DNA of 60,855 nt from Phycisphaeraceae bacterium (GCA_007693965.1 RECQ01000043.1:1-60855), one strand, 5' to 3'; positions 9,399 through 22,723 are shown, numbered from the stretch's first letter. Translations and numbers: made by a program. Notes: generated by a model from the letters alone, not told the origin.

Positions 9399-9404
9399 GA
9401 TGAT
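9399..9404 (+). promoter_or_regulatory. Possible -10 (GATGAT) for a leaderless start
   Basis: GATGAT lies 6 nt before the GTG at 9411. It matches the spacing seen at other cistron-leading genes here, although the first base deviates. Confidence 0.25.
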
Positions 9405-9410
9405 GGGGCC

Positions 9411-10043
9411 GTGAAGGTCTACCTCGATAACGAGACGCTGACGACCGAGGGCGAAACGCTCGGCGCCGCCCTGCGCGCGGGCGTGGCCCGGGCCCGGGAG
9501 CGGGGACGGCTGGTCGTCGAGATCAACGCCGATGGCGCCTCGATCCCGGAGGAGCACCTCGCTGACCCGCCCGCCTTCGAGCCCTACGCGGAGGAGCTGC
9601 GGCTGGTGAGCGTCGAGCCCGGGCTGCTGGTTCGCAGCACACTGCTCGACGCCGCAGAGGCGCTTGAGGCTATCCGCGAGCGACAGCGCCGCGCCGGCGA
9701 ACTGATCCAGACGGGCGAGACCGCGGAGGCGATGACCGAACTGACGGAAGTGATCTCGGTGTGGAGTGCGGTTCGGCGTGCGCTGGAGGACGGCTGCACG
9801 CTGCTCGGCCTGCCGCTCTCCGATGCGATCACCGGCGAAGATGGCCGGCGTCTGGTTGAAGACCTCACCGGACGCCTGACGGACATCCGCTCTGCGCTGC
9901 AGGCCGAGGACTGGTCCTCGCTCTCGGACGCCGTGGCGTACGACCTCGACGAGGAGGCGGAGCGCTGGACCACTGTCCTGCGCGAGTTCGCCGCCAGATT
10001 GGAAACAAACCACGGCGACAATGATCGGGAGACGGAGTCGTGA
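9411..10043 (+). CDS. Conserved-looking hypothetical cytoplasmic protein
   Basis: The 210-aa product begins VKVYLDNETLTTEGETLGAA from a GTG codon; the frame opens earlier with a TTG inside the terminator, which is an unlikely start. The protein is acidic and mostly helical after residue 85 (STLLDAAEALEAIRERQRRA, EAMTELTEVISVWSAVRRAL), with no signal or membrane helix. Its stop overlaps the GTG start of the next gene (GTGA), so the two are translationally coupled. I do not recognise a family. Confidence 0.6.
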   Translation: MKVYLDNETLTTEGETLGAALRAGVARARERGRLVVEINADGASIPEEHLADPPAFEPYAEELRLVSVEPGLLVRSTLLDAAEALEAIRERQRRAGELIQTGETAEAMTELTEVISVWSAVRRALEDGCTLLGLPLSDAITGEDGRRLVEDLTGRLTDIRSALQAEDWSSLSDAVAYDLDEEAERWTTVLREFAARLETNHGDNDRETES

Positions 10044-10756
10044 AGACCGCCTCCGGCGCCAGGCAGCAGAAGCGCATCGACGAGTTGATGGAGCAGGCCG
10101 GCCAGGCGCTGACCGATACAAAGTATTTCGAGGCCGAACGGCTGGCCCATGATGCACTGCGTCAGGCACACGGCCTGCGCGACTACGACCGCATGGCGCG
10201 CATCGCCCTGCCATTGCAGGAAGCGCGCCGCCAGAAGCGGCTCGCCGCGATGGACGCCGATCACATCTATCTCTTCGACCGCGCGCCGGGCGAAGGGGAG
10301 CAGGTGAAGATTGAGCCGGGATGCTGGCTGGTGCAGCCGCCCATGGTCGGCGCCGATGGTCGCTCATTGCGCGAGGAGGCGGACCGGCTCGAGATTCCGG
10401 TCCTTGTCATCGTTCGCGAGCCCACCACGCAGCTCGGGCGCTGGCCGGTCGTGATGATCGGCCCTGTCACCGTCCGCACGCAAATCCCCCCCGCCGAGGA
10501 GCTGACCTGCGAGTGGTTCCTGGAGGCGAGCGAGGCGCTGGGAGATGAGGCGATGGAACAAGTCGATTCCGAACTCGCCGCGGCGGTGCGCGTCGACCGC
10601 CTCCTTGACCGTCTGGAGACGCTTCCTGAGCACGAGAAGCTGCACCAGGCGCTGGCGGACGCCTGCCGCGCGGCTCAGCGCGAGTGCGCCGAGAACGAGC
10701 GCGATCGGGAGAAGAGCGGGAAGAAGAAGAAAAAGAAGCCCGCAGACAATTCCTGA
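10040..10756 (+). CDS. Hypothetical protein with helical N-terminus and lysine-rich tail
   Basis: The 238-aa product starts at a GTG overlapping the previous stop. The N-terminal ~60 residues form a TPR-like helical pair (IDELMEQAGQALTDTKYFEA, ERLAHDALRQA). The central part is a beta-rich domain (EPGCWLVQPPMV, IPVLVIVREPTTQLGRWPVV). A helical end follows and finishes in a KKKKKK-type basic tail. No family is recognised. The coupling to the preceding gene suggests they act together. Confidence 0.6.
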   Translation: MKTASGARQQKRIDELMEQAGQALTDTKYFEAERLAHDALRQAHGLRDYDRMARIALPLQEARRQKRLAAMDADHIYLFDRAPGEGEQVKIEPGCWLVQPPMVGADGRSLREEADRLEIPVLVIVREPTTQLGRWPVVMIGPVTVRTQIPPAEELTCEWFLEASEALGDEAMEQVDSELAAAVRVDRLLDRLETLPEHEKLHQALADACRAAQRECAENERDREKSGKKKKKKPADNS

Positions 10757-10771
10757 TCGCAGCCCGATATT

Positions 10772-10777
10772 TATACT
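10772..10777 (+). promoter_or_regulatory. -10-like TATACT, leaderless spacing
   Basis: TATACT is a good -10 match and ends 6 nt before the GTG at 10784, placing transcription start at the start codon. Confidence 0.4.
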
Positions 10778-10783
10778 CCGATT

Positions 10784-10999
10784 GTGGGACGCACCGCTCG
10801 CACGTCGCCGGTCGCCGGAACTCGCCGACCTCGCAGGCCTGATGCAGCGTTGCGGCGCCGCCGATTTGGCATTCTGATCTGCATCAGCGCGGCCCTGTTT
10901 GCCCTGATCGCACTCGATCGGGCCGGGTTTCTGCTCGTCCCGTCAGGCGACGATTCCGCCGACGAGATCTCGGATCCGCAGGCGCAATCGCCTGAGTGA
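10784..10999 (+). CDS. Small single-span membrane protein
   Basis: The 71-aa product has an arginine-rich N-terminus (residues 1-27, ending in ALRRRRFG), one hydrophobic helix (ILICISAALFALIALDRAGFLLV), and a short acidic tail (DDSADEISD). The positive-inside rule puts the N-terminus in the cytoplasm. Start GTG, with the -10-like TATACT 6 nt upstream. No homolog is recognised; the gene call depends on the helix and promoter spacing. Confidence 0.5.
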   Translation: MGRTARTSPVAGTRRPRRPDAALRRRRFGILICISAALFALIALDRAGFLLVPSGDDSADEISDPQAQSPE

Positions 11000-11064
11000 A
11001 CGCACTCGTGTTTCGGAGGCCGGAAAATCGTGGCGCCGACCCCGACCGGGCTGCATCCGCGGGG

Positions 11065-11070
11065 TATAAT
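11065..11070 (+). promoter_or_regulatory. Consensus -10 TATAAT
   Basis: A perfect TATAAT lies 11 nt before the ATG at 11082, giving a very short leader. No convincing -35 is seen. Confidence 0.45.
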
Positions 11071-11081
11071 TTTCGGCGGAG

Positions 11082-11327
11082 ATGCGATTTAATCCCTTCC
11101 AACGCGGTTTCGACCTGATGGGGCCCGGTGAGCGGATGCGCCGCTACCACCAAGGCTGGCTGAATCGCACCCTCCGGCGCCCCGCCTACGAGCAGGAGGG
11201 GCTGCGGATCCCCGTGCGGCGCGTGGACGAGGGCGGCTTCGACACCATGACCAACGTCCCCGGCGGACGCGAGCGGGCCGAGCAGTGGTGGTTCGAAGCC
11301 TTCATGCAGATGGAGCGATTCCGCTGA
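11082..11327 (+). CDS. Small hypothetical protein
   Basis: The 81-aa product begins MRFNPFQRGFDLMGPGERMR and is basic and aromatic at the start. It ends with an acidic/tryptophan-containing helix (AEQWWFEAFMQMERF). No signal, membrane helix or known motif. GGCGGAG precedes the ATG too closely for a standard ribosome site; the perfect TATAAT upstream supports it as a transcribed gene. Confidence 0.45.
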   Translation: MRFNPFQRGFDLMGPGERMRRYHQGWLNRTLRRPAYEQEGLRIPVRRVDEGGFDTMTNVPGGRERAEQWWFEAFMQMERFR

Positions 11328-11366
11328 GCTCCGCCCCGCCGCTCAACAGACCGCGGCGATTCATGC

Positions 11367-11372
11367 GATAAT
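11367..11372 (+). promoter_or_regulatory. Extended -10 (TGCGATAAT)
   Basis: GATAAT preceded by TGC forms an extended -10 element. It would give a leader of roughly 100 nt for the membrane-protein gene starting at 11476. Confidence 0.35.
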
Positions 11373-11475
11373 GAGACTCGACCGATCTTCGTCCCGGCGG
11401 CCAGCGTCGTCCGGGACAGGTGTCGCTGAATCTCGAACCGACCCGACTCGACCCGACCAGGCGCCGCAGGGAGTG

Positions 11476-12345
11476 ATGATGCGCGAGACGACGATCAATC
11501 GAAGCTGGCTGATCAAGATGGTGATCTTCATTGTCGCCACGGGCCTGTTCGGCTTGTGGGGGCTCTACGACGCGCTGGTCGCGTATCCCAACCGGGGCGA
11601 GGGCGCCGCGGAGTGGGCGGAGATGGAGTACCTGGATGCGGCCGAGTCCTATGGAGTCTTCCTCCAGGCGAGTGTGGATAATCCTGCTGAGGAGCTGGCC
11701 CGTCTGCGGGATGAGCGGAACCGTCTCGAACGTGCGCGCCAGGGCTCGCCGGAGGGATCGCGTCAGAGAGATGAGGCGGATTTCGAGATTCGCCGCCTTG
11801 ACTGGCTGTCGGCGCTCTCGCGCATCGGCGCACTTCGTCCGTCGCGCACTACCTTCGAGGAGCCGCGTGAACGACTGGCCGAGCTGCGATTGGAGTGGCA
11901 GGCGAAGAATCCGCCCAAGCCGCTGCAGGCGTATGACATTCCACTGCAGTGGGTGATCTTCGTGGTGTTCTGCGGCGTGTCGGTGACGCTCATGGCGCTG
12001 GTGGGCCTGGTGTCGCGGAAGAAGTTCCGCTACGACCCGGAGACGATGACGCTCGAACTCGCCGACGGCCGGAAGATCACGCCCGACGACATCCGCGAGG
12101 TCGACAAGCGCAAGTGGGACAAGTTCTACGTCTTCCTGCAGATGAAGGAAGGCGGCGAAATCAAGCTCGATCTGCTGCGGTACAAGAACCTCGAGGAGTG
12201 GATTCTGGAGATGGAGAAGCACACCGAGGGATATGAGCCGCCTGAGGAGGAAGCGCCGAGCGCGAGTGATTCCGACACGGCCATCGAGCCTCCTGAGGCG
12301 CAGTCGCTCGATGACGATGCATCAGACCCGACGCGGGCCGACTGA
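11476..12345 (+). CDS. Two-helix membrane protein of unknown function
   Basis: The 289-aa product starts at one of two adjacent ATGs after AGGGAG. One helix lies near the N-terminus (WLIKMVIFIVATGLFGLWGL) and a second around residues 155-180 (WVIFVVFCGVSVTLMALVGL). The ~125 residues between them are helical and charged and would face the periplasm. The cytoplasmic end contains FRYDPETMTLELADGRKI and a KWDKFYVFLQMKEGGEIKLD strand pair resembling a small PH-like fold, then an acidic disordered tail. No family assigned. Confidence 0.65.
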   Translation: MMRETTINRSWLIKMVIFIVATGLFGLWGLYDALVAYPNRGEGAAEWAEMEYLDAAESYGVFLQASVDNPAEELARLRDERNRLERARQGSPEGSRQRDEADFEIRRLDWLSALSRIGALRPSRTTFEEPRERLAELRLEWQAKNPPKPLQAYDIPLQWVIFVVFCGVSVTLMALVGLVSRKKFRYDPETMTLELADGRKITPDDIREVDKRKWDKFYVFLQMKEGGEIKLDLLRYKNLEEWILEMEKHTEGYEPPEEEAPSASDSDTAIEPPEAQSLDDDASDPTRAD

Positions 12346-12351
12346 CAGGGC

Positions 12352-13224
12352 TCAGTCGAATCCCAGCGCATCAGACAGAAACCGGACCGCCTCACGCTGC
12401 AATGTCGCGAGTTGCGGCGAAGGCGTCGCATCCGGATCGGCCGGGTTCGGCGTATTGAAGACGTGGTCGGCGCCGTCGATGAGCAGCGAGCGTCCGCGCG
12501 GGCAGGCGCGTTCGATCACGCGGGCCGATGGGGGCGGGACGGTGGGATCCATTGCGCCGTGAATCGCCAGCACGGGCGAATCGATGCGTGCGCACAGCGC
12601 CTCGACATCGTGATCTTCCGGCGCAGCATACTGCTCGCGGAGCCATGCGGCGCCGATGCGCAGCGTCTGGCCGGTGCGAGCGGATTTCGTTTCAATGAAG
12701 CCGCGCTCGAGCAGCTGCTCGCACTCGTCCTCGGAGAGACCGGCCGCGGTGGCGGGGGCGGCGATGGTGATGATGGCCCGCGGGGTGGGCTGCGCGGCGT
12801 CGCGAAAGCGACGGCCGGCGGCGAGCAGGCAGCTCACGCCGCCGCGGCTGTGGCCGATGAGGATGATCGGCAGCCGGGGAGGCGTCTTGGGAAGTCGCCC
12901 GGCGTGGGCGGCGTCCATCACGGCGGCGATATCGTGCGCCTGCTTGTTCCAGGTGTCGCGTTCAAAGAGCTCCGGATGCTCGAAGGTGGATGGATCTTCG
13001 CCGACTCCTGAGTGCGAGAAGTTGAATCGGTGCACGACGACAGGCAACGCGGCGGCCAGCATCTGCGCCAGAGCCGGGATGAAGCCGTAGTCCTTGTATC
13101 CCTTGAAGCCGTGGGCCAGCAGGACGACGGCCCGGGGCGGGGCGTGGGGTGCGAGGGGTGCGTGGGCGTCGCCGCGGATGGGGCGCCCTTCGGCGCCGTC
13201 GATGGTCCAGGGCGTGCTCATCAT
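12352..13224 (-). CDS. Alpha/beta-hydrolase fold protein (dienelactone-hydrolase/peptidase S9-like)
   Basis: The 290-aa product has the alpha/beta-hydrolase plan: oxyanion strand VVLLAHGFKGYKDYGF, nucleophile elbow LIGHSRGGVSCL (Ser), acid in IHGAMDPTVPP (Asp), and catalytic His in LLIDGADHVFN. There is no signal peptide, so it is cytoplasmic. The substrate is unknown; short acyl esters or peptides are possible. ATG-ATG start; no Shine-Dalgarno, but TATCCT lies 6 nt upstream, suggesting its own leaderless promoter even though it follows the isocitrate dehydrogenase gene by 37 bp. Confidence 0.8.
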   Translation of the reverse strand: MMSTPWTIDGAEGRPIRGDAHAPLAPHAPPRAVVLLAHGFKGYKDYGFIPALAQMLAAALPVVVHRFNFSHSGVGEDPSTFEHPELFERDTWNKQAHDIAAVMDAAHAGRLPKTPPRLPIILIGHSRGGVSCLLAAGRRFRDAAQPTPRAIITIAAPATAAGLSEDECEQLLERGFIETKSARTGQTLRIGAAWLREQYAAPEDHDVEALCARIDSPVLAIHGAMDPTVPPPSARVIERACPRGRSLLIDGADHVFNTPNPADPDATPSPQLATLQREAVRFLSDALGFD

Positions 13225-13230
13225 GGAGAC

Positions 13231-13236
13231 AGGATA
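13231..13236 (-). promoter_or_regulatory. -10-like TATCCT, leaderless spacing
   Basis: TATCCT on the minus strand ends 6 nt before the ATG at 13224 of the alpha/beta hydrolase. Confidence 0.35.
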
Positions 13237-13261
13237 TCCGGGCGGCGGCGGGGCCGGCTGT

Positions 13262-14293
<1,032 letters not shown>

Positions 14294-14303
14294 TGCGACC
14301 AGT

Positions 14304-15335
14304 CTATCGGCCTTCGCGGGAGGCGAGAAAAGCCGCATATTCCCGGATCGCATCGATCGGCTTCCGCCGCGGCGACCAGCCCAGGCCCGCCTTGACGGTG
14401 GACAGATCGGCGCAGGTGTAGGACTGGTAGAAGGCCCGGATCTCGGCGGGCATCTCGAAATAGTCGGTCGGGGCGTCGGGCTCGGAGACGCCGAGGCCGG
14501 CGCGGACCGCGTCGACCACGTCGTTGAACGTGGTCGCCACGCCGGAGCCGCAGTTGTAGACGCCGGGCTTTACACCCGGCGCCGCGCCGGCGAGTGTGCA
14601 GTCGACCACATCGGCGACATGCACCTGGTCGCGGGCCTGCGAGCCGTCGGTGAAGATGCGGGGGCGCCCGCCGGAGCGAATCTGGCTCGCGAGCTGGTAT
14701 GCCATCGAGGCCATCTTGCCCTTGCGTGATTCGCCGGGGCCGAAGACGTTGAAGTAGCGCAGGCCGACGATGTGCGGACGCTCGCCGCGCTCGGCGGCGA
14801 TCGCTTCATTGACGTGCGCGTGCAGGTTCTCCATCACCAGCTTGCTGAAGCCGTAGACGTTGCTGGGGCTCCCCGCGGCGGACTCGGGCAGCGGACGCCG
14901 GCTGTCGGCTTCGGGCGGCGCGCCGTAGGTGGCGGCGGAAGAGGCGTAGACCAGGGGCGTGCCCGCGAGGGCGCACGATTCGACAAGATCGCGAAAACCC
15001 TCGACGTTGTCGCCCATCATCAGCCGCTCGTCGGAGACGGTGGTGTCGGTGATGGCGGCGAGGTGGTAGACGGCGTCGGGGGCGATGGCCTCGAGCAGAT
15101 CGCCCCAGTCGAGGTCGCGCGTGGACATGGCGAGAAAATCGCCGATGAACGGGCCGACGCCCGCCCGCTCGCACGCCTCGACGATGTTGGCGAAGGAGCC
15201 GGAGCGGCAGTCGTCCACGGCGACGATGATCGACGCAGGGTCGCGGCGCATGATCTCCGCGACCAGGTTGGAGCCGACGAAGCCGGCGGCGCCGGTGACG
15301 ATCACGACTCCGGCTTCGTTCCGGCCGTCCGTCAT
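14304..15335 (-). CDS. hldD: ADP-L-glycero-D-manno-heptose 6-epimerase (probable)
   Basis: The 343-aa product is an extended short-chain dehydrogenase with the NAD-binding VIVTGAAGFVGSNLVAEI, the Ser-Ser-Ala region YASSAATYG, and the catalytic YGFSK. The C-terminal FYQSYTCADLSTVKAGLG is characteristic of the heptose epimerase HldD/RfaD, as is LRYFNVFGPGESRKGKMASM. It would supply L,D-heptose for lipopolysaccharide core, consistent with a diderm envelope. The start overlaps the stop of the LysM gene (ATGA). A related nucleotide-sugar epimerase cannot be fully excluded. Confidence 0.8.
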   Translation of the reverse strand: MTDGRNEAGVVIVTGAAGFVGSNLVAEIMRRDPASIIVAVDDCRSGSFANIVEACERAGVGPFIGDFLAMSTRDLDWGDLLEAIAPDAVYHLAAITDTTVSDERLMMGDNVEGFRDLVESCALAGTPLVYASSAATYGAPPEADSRRPLPESAAGSPSNVYGFSKLVMENLHAHVNEAIAAERGERPHIVGLRYFNVFGPGESRKGKMASMAYQLASQIRSGGRPRIFTDGSQARDQVHVADVVDCTLAGAAPGVKPGVYNCGSGVATTFNDVVDAVRAGLGVSEPDAPTDYFEMPAEIRAFYQSYTCADLSTVKAGLGWSPRRKPIDAIREYAAFLASREGR

Positions 15336-16021
15336 CCCTCCTCTCCTGCGCGGCGCGACGCGGGGGGGATGCGCAGGCGCATTCCGGGTCGGATCTGCTC
15401 AGGGGCGGTGATGGTGTCGCGGTTGGCGTCGAGGATGAGCCGCCAGTCGCTGGAGCGGTTGTAGTAGCGGTGCGCGATGGCGCTGAGCGTGTCGCCGCGG
15501 GCGACGATGTACTCGAAGTACTCGGGCTCGGGCGCCGCGGGCGGCTTCTCGGCCTCAGGTCCGACGGGGACGCCCTGGATGTTGTCGGGATCGACGGGGA
15601 TCAGCAGCCGCTGGCCGACGCGAAGGCGGTTGATGTCCACCAGCGGATTGGCGCGGGCCACGATGCGCCACTCGTCGGGCGATCCGAAAAATCGCTCGCT
15701 GATGGTCGCGATGGTGTCCCTCTCGTCGACCACGTATTCCTCGAAGCGCGGCGGGATGACGCCGGAGCGCTCCTCCTCCGGCTCGGGCTCGATCACCGGC
15801 TCTGGTTCGGGCTCGGGTTCGGGCCGGGAGGGCGGAGTCGGGCGAGGCGATTCGGGCTCGCGCGGCGCCGGCTCGGCGCGCTCGACCTCGGCGGCCTCAC
15901 CGAAGGTGATGCCCGCATCATTCACGATGCGATCGGGCGCCGGCCAGAGCCAGTACGTGACGATCCACACGCCGACGAGCAGCAGCGCGGCGAGCATGAG
16001 ACGTTGGGCGCCGCCAGACAT
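15332..16021 (-). CDS. Membrane-anchored protein with two LysM domains
   Basis: The 229-aa product has an N-terminal anchor (LMLAALLLVGVWIVTYWLW), then a proline/glutamate-rich linker of PEPEPEP type (residues ~50-85). Two LysM domains follow: one around residues 95-142 (DTIATISERFFGSPDEWRIV, INRLRVGQRLLIP) and one around 170-222 (YIVARGDTLSAIAHRYYN, IRPGMRLRIP). LysM binds peptidoglycan, so the protein probably tethers the inner membrane to the wall in the periplasm. It is translationally coupled to hldD. Confidence 0.85.
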   Translation of the reverse strand: MSGGAQRLMLAALLLVGVWIVTYWLWPAPDRIVNDAGITFGEAAEVERAEPAPREPESPRPTPPSRPEPEPEPEPVIEPEPEEERSGVIPPRFEEYVVDERDTIATISERFFGSPDEWRIVARANPLVDINRLRVGQRLLIPVDPDNIQGVPVGPEAEKPPAAPEPEYFEYIVARGDTLSAIAHRYYNRSSDWRLILDANRDTITAPEQIRPGMRLRIPPASRRAGEEG

Positions 16022-16137
16022 GGTCGATCCTCCCGCGGTTGATCTGCGCGGCCCGCATCCGGCGCGGACCGGGCATGCACTCTACGTCGGCGCTTGCAGG
16101 CGTCCCAGTTCACTCGGAAACATCGGACCGGGGTCGA

Positions 16138-19623
<3,486 letters not shown>

Positions 19624-19674
19624 GGCGTTGGGAGGAGAAGCGTTCCGCCTCGACCGGGCGGGGGGCGGAGGATA

Positions 19675-20196
19675 TCAGACGCCGACCTTTTCGGGCTGGG
19701 AGAACTTCTCCGGTGCGTCCTGGCTCTCTTCATCATCGGAGGCGCCCGACGAAGAAGACGAATTCGATGACTTGAGGATCTGCTGCACCGCGGAGCGGGC
19801 GAAGCGGATCTTGGTGTTGGTGGACTCATCCACCTTGACGACGATCTCGTCGTCGCGCACTTCGGAGACGGTGCCGATGACGCCGCCGACGGTCTGCACG
19901 CGGTCATGACGCTTGACGCTGGAGAGCATCTCAGCGCGGCGCTTTTTCTCCTTGCGACCGCCGAGGACGCTGAACATGATCATGACGACGAGCATGCCCA
20001 TCAGGATCACGAAGAAGGGCTCGAAGCCGCCGCCTGACGGCGCCTGAGCCCCTGCCGGCGCGCCGTTGTCGCCCTGAATGGGAATGGCGCCGGCGCCGTT
20101 TGCATTGTTTCTGCCGGCGACCGGAGGCGCCGCGGCGAGCGACCAGCTTCCGAGGCCGGAGAGTGCGTCGATATGGATGGTTGTGTGTGTCATCAT
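19675..20196 (-). CDS. yajC: Preprotein translocase subunit YajC
   Basis: The 173-aa product has one membrane helix (FFVILMGMLVVMIMFSVLG) followed by the YajC cytoplasmic core GRKEKKRRAEMLSSVKRHDR, VQTVGGVIGTVSEVRDDEI and VVKVDESTNTKIRFARSAVQ. YajC is an accessory of the SecDF-YajC complex; secDF follows directly. The protein is longer than usual: about 50 extra residues rich in Gly, Ala and Pro precede the helix, and an acidic serine-rich tail follows it. Confidence 0.92.
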   Translation of the reverse strand: MMTHTTIHIDALSGLGSWSLAAAPPVAGRNNANGAGAIPIQGDNGAPAGAQAPSGGGFEPFFVILMGMLVVMIMFSVLGGRKEKKRRAEMLSSVKRHDRVQTVGGVIGTVSEVRDDEIVVKVDESTNTKIRFARSAVQQILKSSNSSSSSGASDDEESQDAPEKFSQPEKVGV

Positions 20197-20283
20197 CTGT
20201 GCATTGAATCTCGATAAAACGCGCCCGGCCGCATCCCTGACGCAGAGACCGCGGCTTCACGCCAGCGCAATGTATCCGGAACC

Positions 20284-21537
20284 TTAAGCCGGGCGAGCGT
20301 GCCCGACATCCGCATCCCGCGCCCCCGGATCGTCCGGGCCCAGGCAGCCCTCTGACGCCACCGGCCATCGCCGGATGAACGCAGACCAATTATCTTCGCG
20401 GATCGTGTCCCGGATGTCCAACATGAGCCTCTGGAAATGGCGAACATTATGCAAACTGCACAGGATCGGGCCCAGCATCTCCTCCGCCAGGAAGAGGTGA
20501 CGGAGGTAGGCCCGGCTGAAGCCCCGGCAGGCCGGGCAATCACATGATTCGTCGATGGGCCCGTCGTCTTCCGCGAATCGGGCATTTTTGAGCCGGATCG
20601 GCCCTGTCGGGGTGAAGGCGTTGGCGTTTCGCCCGTTCCGGGTGGGCAGGACGCAGTCGAACATGTCGCACCCCGCACGAGACGCCGCCACAAGGTCCCG
20701 CTCGTACCCGACGCCCATCAGATAACGGGGTTTCTCCCTCGGGAGCAGCGGCGCGGTGTGGTCCACCACCCGGAGGATGTCCCTGAAGCCCTCCCCCACC
20801 GCCACGCCCCCGATCGCGTACCCAGGCAGCTCCACCGAGCAGACCCGCTCGGCGGACCAGCTCCGGCGGGCCAGGTCGGCGCCCCCCTGCACGATCCCGA
20901 AAAGGGCCTGCCGGTCGGCCCGGCCCGAGGTTCGGTGGGTCTCATCGCATCGCTCCAGCCAGCGGATGGTCCGCTCGTTGGCCACTTCGAGGCGCTTGTC
21001 GTGGTCGTAGTTCTTCGCGAAGGACGACTGCCGCTGGGCGGACAGCCGCTTCCGAGTTTCGTTGAAATTCACCGGATCGACGCTGGGAGGGCAGTCGTCG
21101 AAGGCCATGATGATGTCGGCGCCGAGCTGGTGCTGGACCTCGATGGACCGCTCGGGGGTCAGGTCGATCATGGCCCCGTCGATCACGGAGCGGAAGCGGA
21201 CGCCCTCGTCCGTCATCTTGTTCAGGTCGGCCATCGAGTAGACCTGGTAGCCGCCGGAGTCGGTGAGGATGGGGCCGGGCCAGTTCATGAACGTGTGGAG
21301 GCCGCCGCGGCGTTCGACCAGGTCGGCGCCGGGACGGAGCATGAGGTGGTAGGTGTTGGCGAGGATGGTCTGCGACCCCGTCTCGGCCACGAGCGAGGGG
21401 AGGAGCCCCTTGATCGCCGCCCGTGTGCCCACAGGCATGAAGGCGGGCGTGTCGAAAACGCCGTGGGGCGTGGTGATGCGACCGACGCGAGCCTGTGTGG
21501 AGGGCGACTGGTGCAGGATTTCGAATTGAAGACTCAC
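20284..21537 (-). CDS. tgt: Queuine/preQ1 tRNA-ribosyltransferase
   Basis: The 417-aa product exchanges guanine-34 for preQ1 in the anticodon of GUN tRNAs. Visible are TPAFMPVGTRAAIKGLLP, the catalytic base in LTDSGGYQVYS, FGIVQGG, GGVAVGEG, the nucleophilic Asp in FDCVLPTRNGRNA, and zinc ligands CDCPAC with the later His in LHNVRHFQ. GTG at 21537 is chosen because it lies 10 bp after the rhomboid stop and matches the family N-terminus. The C-terminal ~30 residues (VASEGCLGPDDPGARD) are an extra extension. The yajC neighbour is the common bacterial arrangement. Confidence 0.95.
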   Translation of the reverse strand: MSLQFEILHQSPSTQARVGRITTPHGVFDTPAFMPVGTRAAIKGLLPSLVAETGSQTILANTYHLMLRPGADLVERRGGLHTFMNWPGPILTDSGGYQVYSMADLNKMTDEGVRFRSVIDGAMIDLTPERSIEVQHQLGADIIMAFDDCPPSVDPVNFNETRKRLSAQRQSSFAKNYDHDKRLEVANERTIRWLERCDETHRTSGRADRQALFGIVQGGADLARRSWSAERVCSVELPGYAIGGVAVGEGFRDILRVVDHTAPLLPREKPRYLMGVGYERDLVAASRAGCDMFDCVLPTRNGRNANAFTPTGPIRLKNARFAEDDGPIDESCDCPACRGFSRAYLRHLFLAEEMLGPILCSLHNVRHFQRLMLDIRDTIREDNWSAFIRRWPVASEGCLGPDDPGARDADVGHARPA

Positions 21538-21547
21538 AGCCGCGGCC

Positions 21548-22723
21548 TCATGGGCGGCGTCTCGATTCGGTGGCCTGGCGCAAGGTGCGGCGCTCCGCAT
21601 CGGTCAGGCTGTGCAGGCCCTGGGTGGCGACCTTGGACAGAACGCGGTCCAGCTCCTTCTCCGGCGGCCCGTCGCGCCGCGGCTTTTTGCGCGGCGATTT
21701 GGGCGCTCCGCCCTTGGGACGCTTGGGTCCCAGGATCTCGAAGAAGTCACGGAGCAGGTGGGTGTGGCGGATGAAGTAGAAGCCGGCGATGGCGCCGCCG
21801 AGGTGGGCCGCTTCTCCTCCGGCGTTGGGGGCGCCGAGCAGCAGACTGACGGCGGCGATGATGATGAAGCCGTAGACCGCGGTGCGCAGCCGCATCGGCA
21901 ACACGAAGAAGAGCAGGATCTGCGAGTTGGGGGCGATAAAGGCCGCGGCCATCAACACGCCGAAGACACCGGCGGAGGCGCCGATGAGGGGCGTATAGAT
22001 GTCGTTGAAGAGCAGCCCGGGCACCTGCGCGCCCGGAGGCATCAGGTATCCGATGAGGTTGAGAAGCAGGTATGCAAAGGCGCCGAATATGCCGCAGACC
22101 AGGTAAAAGGCGGCGTAGCGCTTGGCGCCGAGATATCCCTCGACCAGCCCGCCGAAGAAAAACAGGCCGATCATGTTGAAGAGCAGGTGCGTCATGTCGG
22201 CGTGCAGGAACTGGAAGCCGACGAGGCGCCAGAACTCGATGCCGAGCAGCTTGCCGGTGGAGAAGTGGAAGAGTCCCTGCAGGGGCGGCATGTCGCGGTG
22301 ACGACGCTCGCCGATCACCTCGTAGACGTTGTTTCCGATGGCGACGAACTCGCGCCCGTCTCTGCTCACAAGCTGCGCCTGCCGCAGAGCCGCATCGTCG
22401 ATGGTGTCGCCGCGGGTGTCGACGATGCGGTCCGCCCGCACGCCGGGGAGCGTGCGAGAGGGCTGCTGGGTCGGAATCACCTCCGCCTGCTGTATGCGGG
22501 CGTCTTCCACGTCTTGCTTGAAGACTGTTCCCATGTCCACATTGATGGTCACGCCCTGGGTCGCGATGAGGGCGTCGATCACGAAGATGGCGATGTTGAC
22601 GACGATGAGCCAGGTGTTGAACGACCACATGCGCATGCCGCCGAGGCCCGCGCCGCCTCCGCCTCCTCCGGGGCCGCGGCCGCCACGGCCGACGCGGATG
22701 TATTCGCGGTCATAAATGCCCAT
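21548..22723 (-). CDS. Rhomboid-family intramembrane serine protease
   Basis: The 391-aa product has six or more membrane helices, the catalytic Ser in LIGASAGVFGVLMA, the catalytic His in GEAAHLGGAIAG, and the HADMTHLLFNMIGLFFFG helix-2 motif. About 90 residues of soluble sequence separate helix 1 from the HADMTH helix. The cytoplasmic C-terminus ends in a 35-residue tail (ELDRVLSKVATQG, then SLTDAERRTLRQAT) that is also found on the adjacent site-2 protease, a DUF6576-like module as I recall it. The N-terminus is glycine-rich. Substrates unknown. Confidence 0.92.
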   Translation of the reverse strand: MGIYDREYIRVGRGGRGPGGGGGGAGLGGMRMWSFNTWLIVVNIAIFVIDALIATQGVTINVDMGTVFKQDVEDARIQQAEVIPTQQPSRTLPGVRADRIVDTRGDTIDDAALRQAQLVSRDGREFVAIGNNVYEVIGERRHRDMPPLQGLFHFSTGKLLGIEFWRLVGFQFLHADMTHLLFNMIGLFFFGGLVEGYLGAKRYAAFYLVCGIFGAFAYLLLNLIGYLMPPGAQVPGLLFNDIYTPLIGASAGVFGVLMAAAFIAPNSQILLFFVLPMRLRTAVYGFIIIAAVSLLLGAPNAGGEAAHLGGAIAGFYFIRHTHLLRDFFEILGPKRPKGGAPKSPRKKPRRDGPPEKELDRVLSKVATQGLHSLTDAERRTLRQATESRRRP

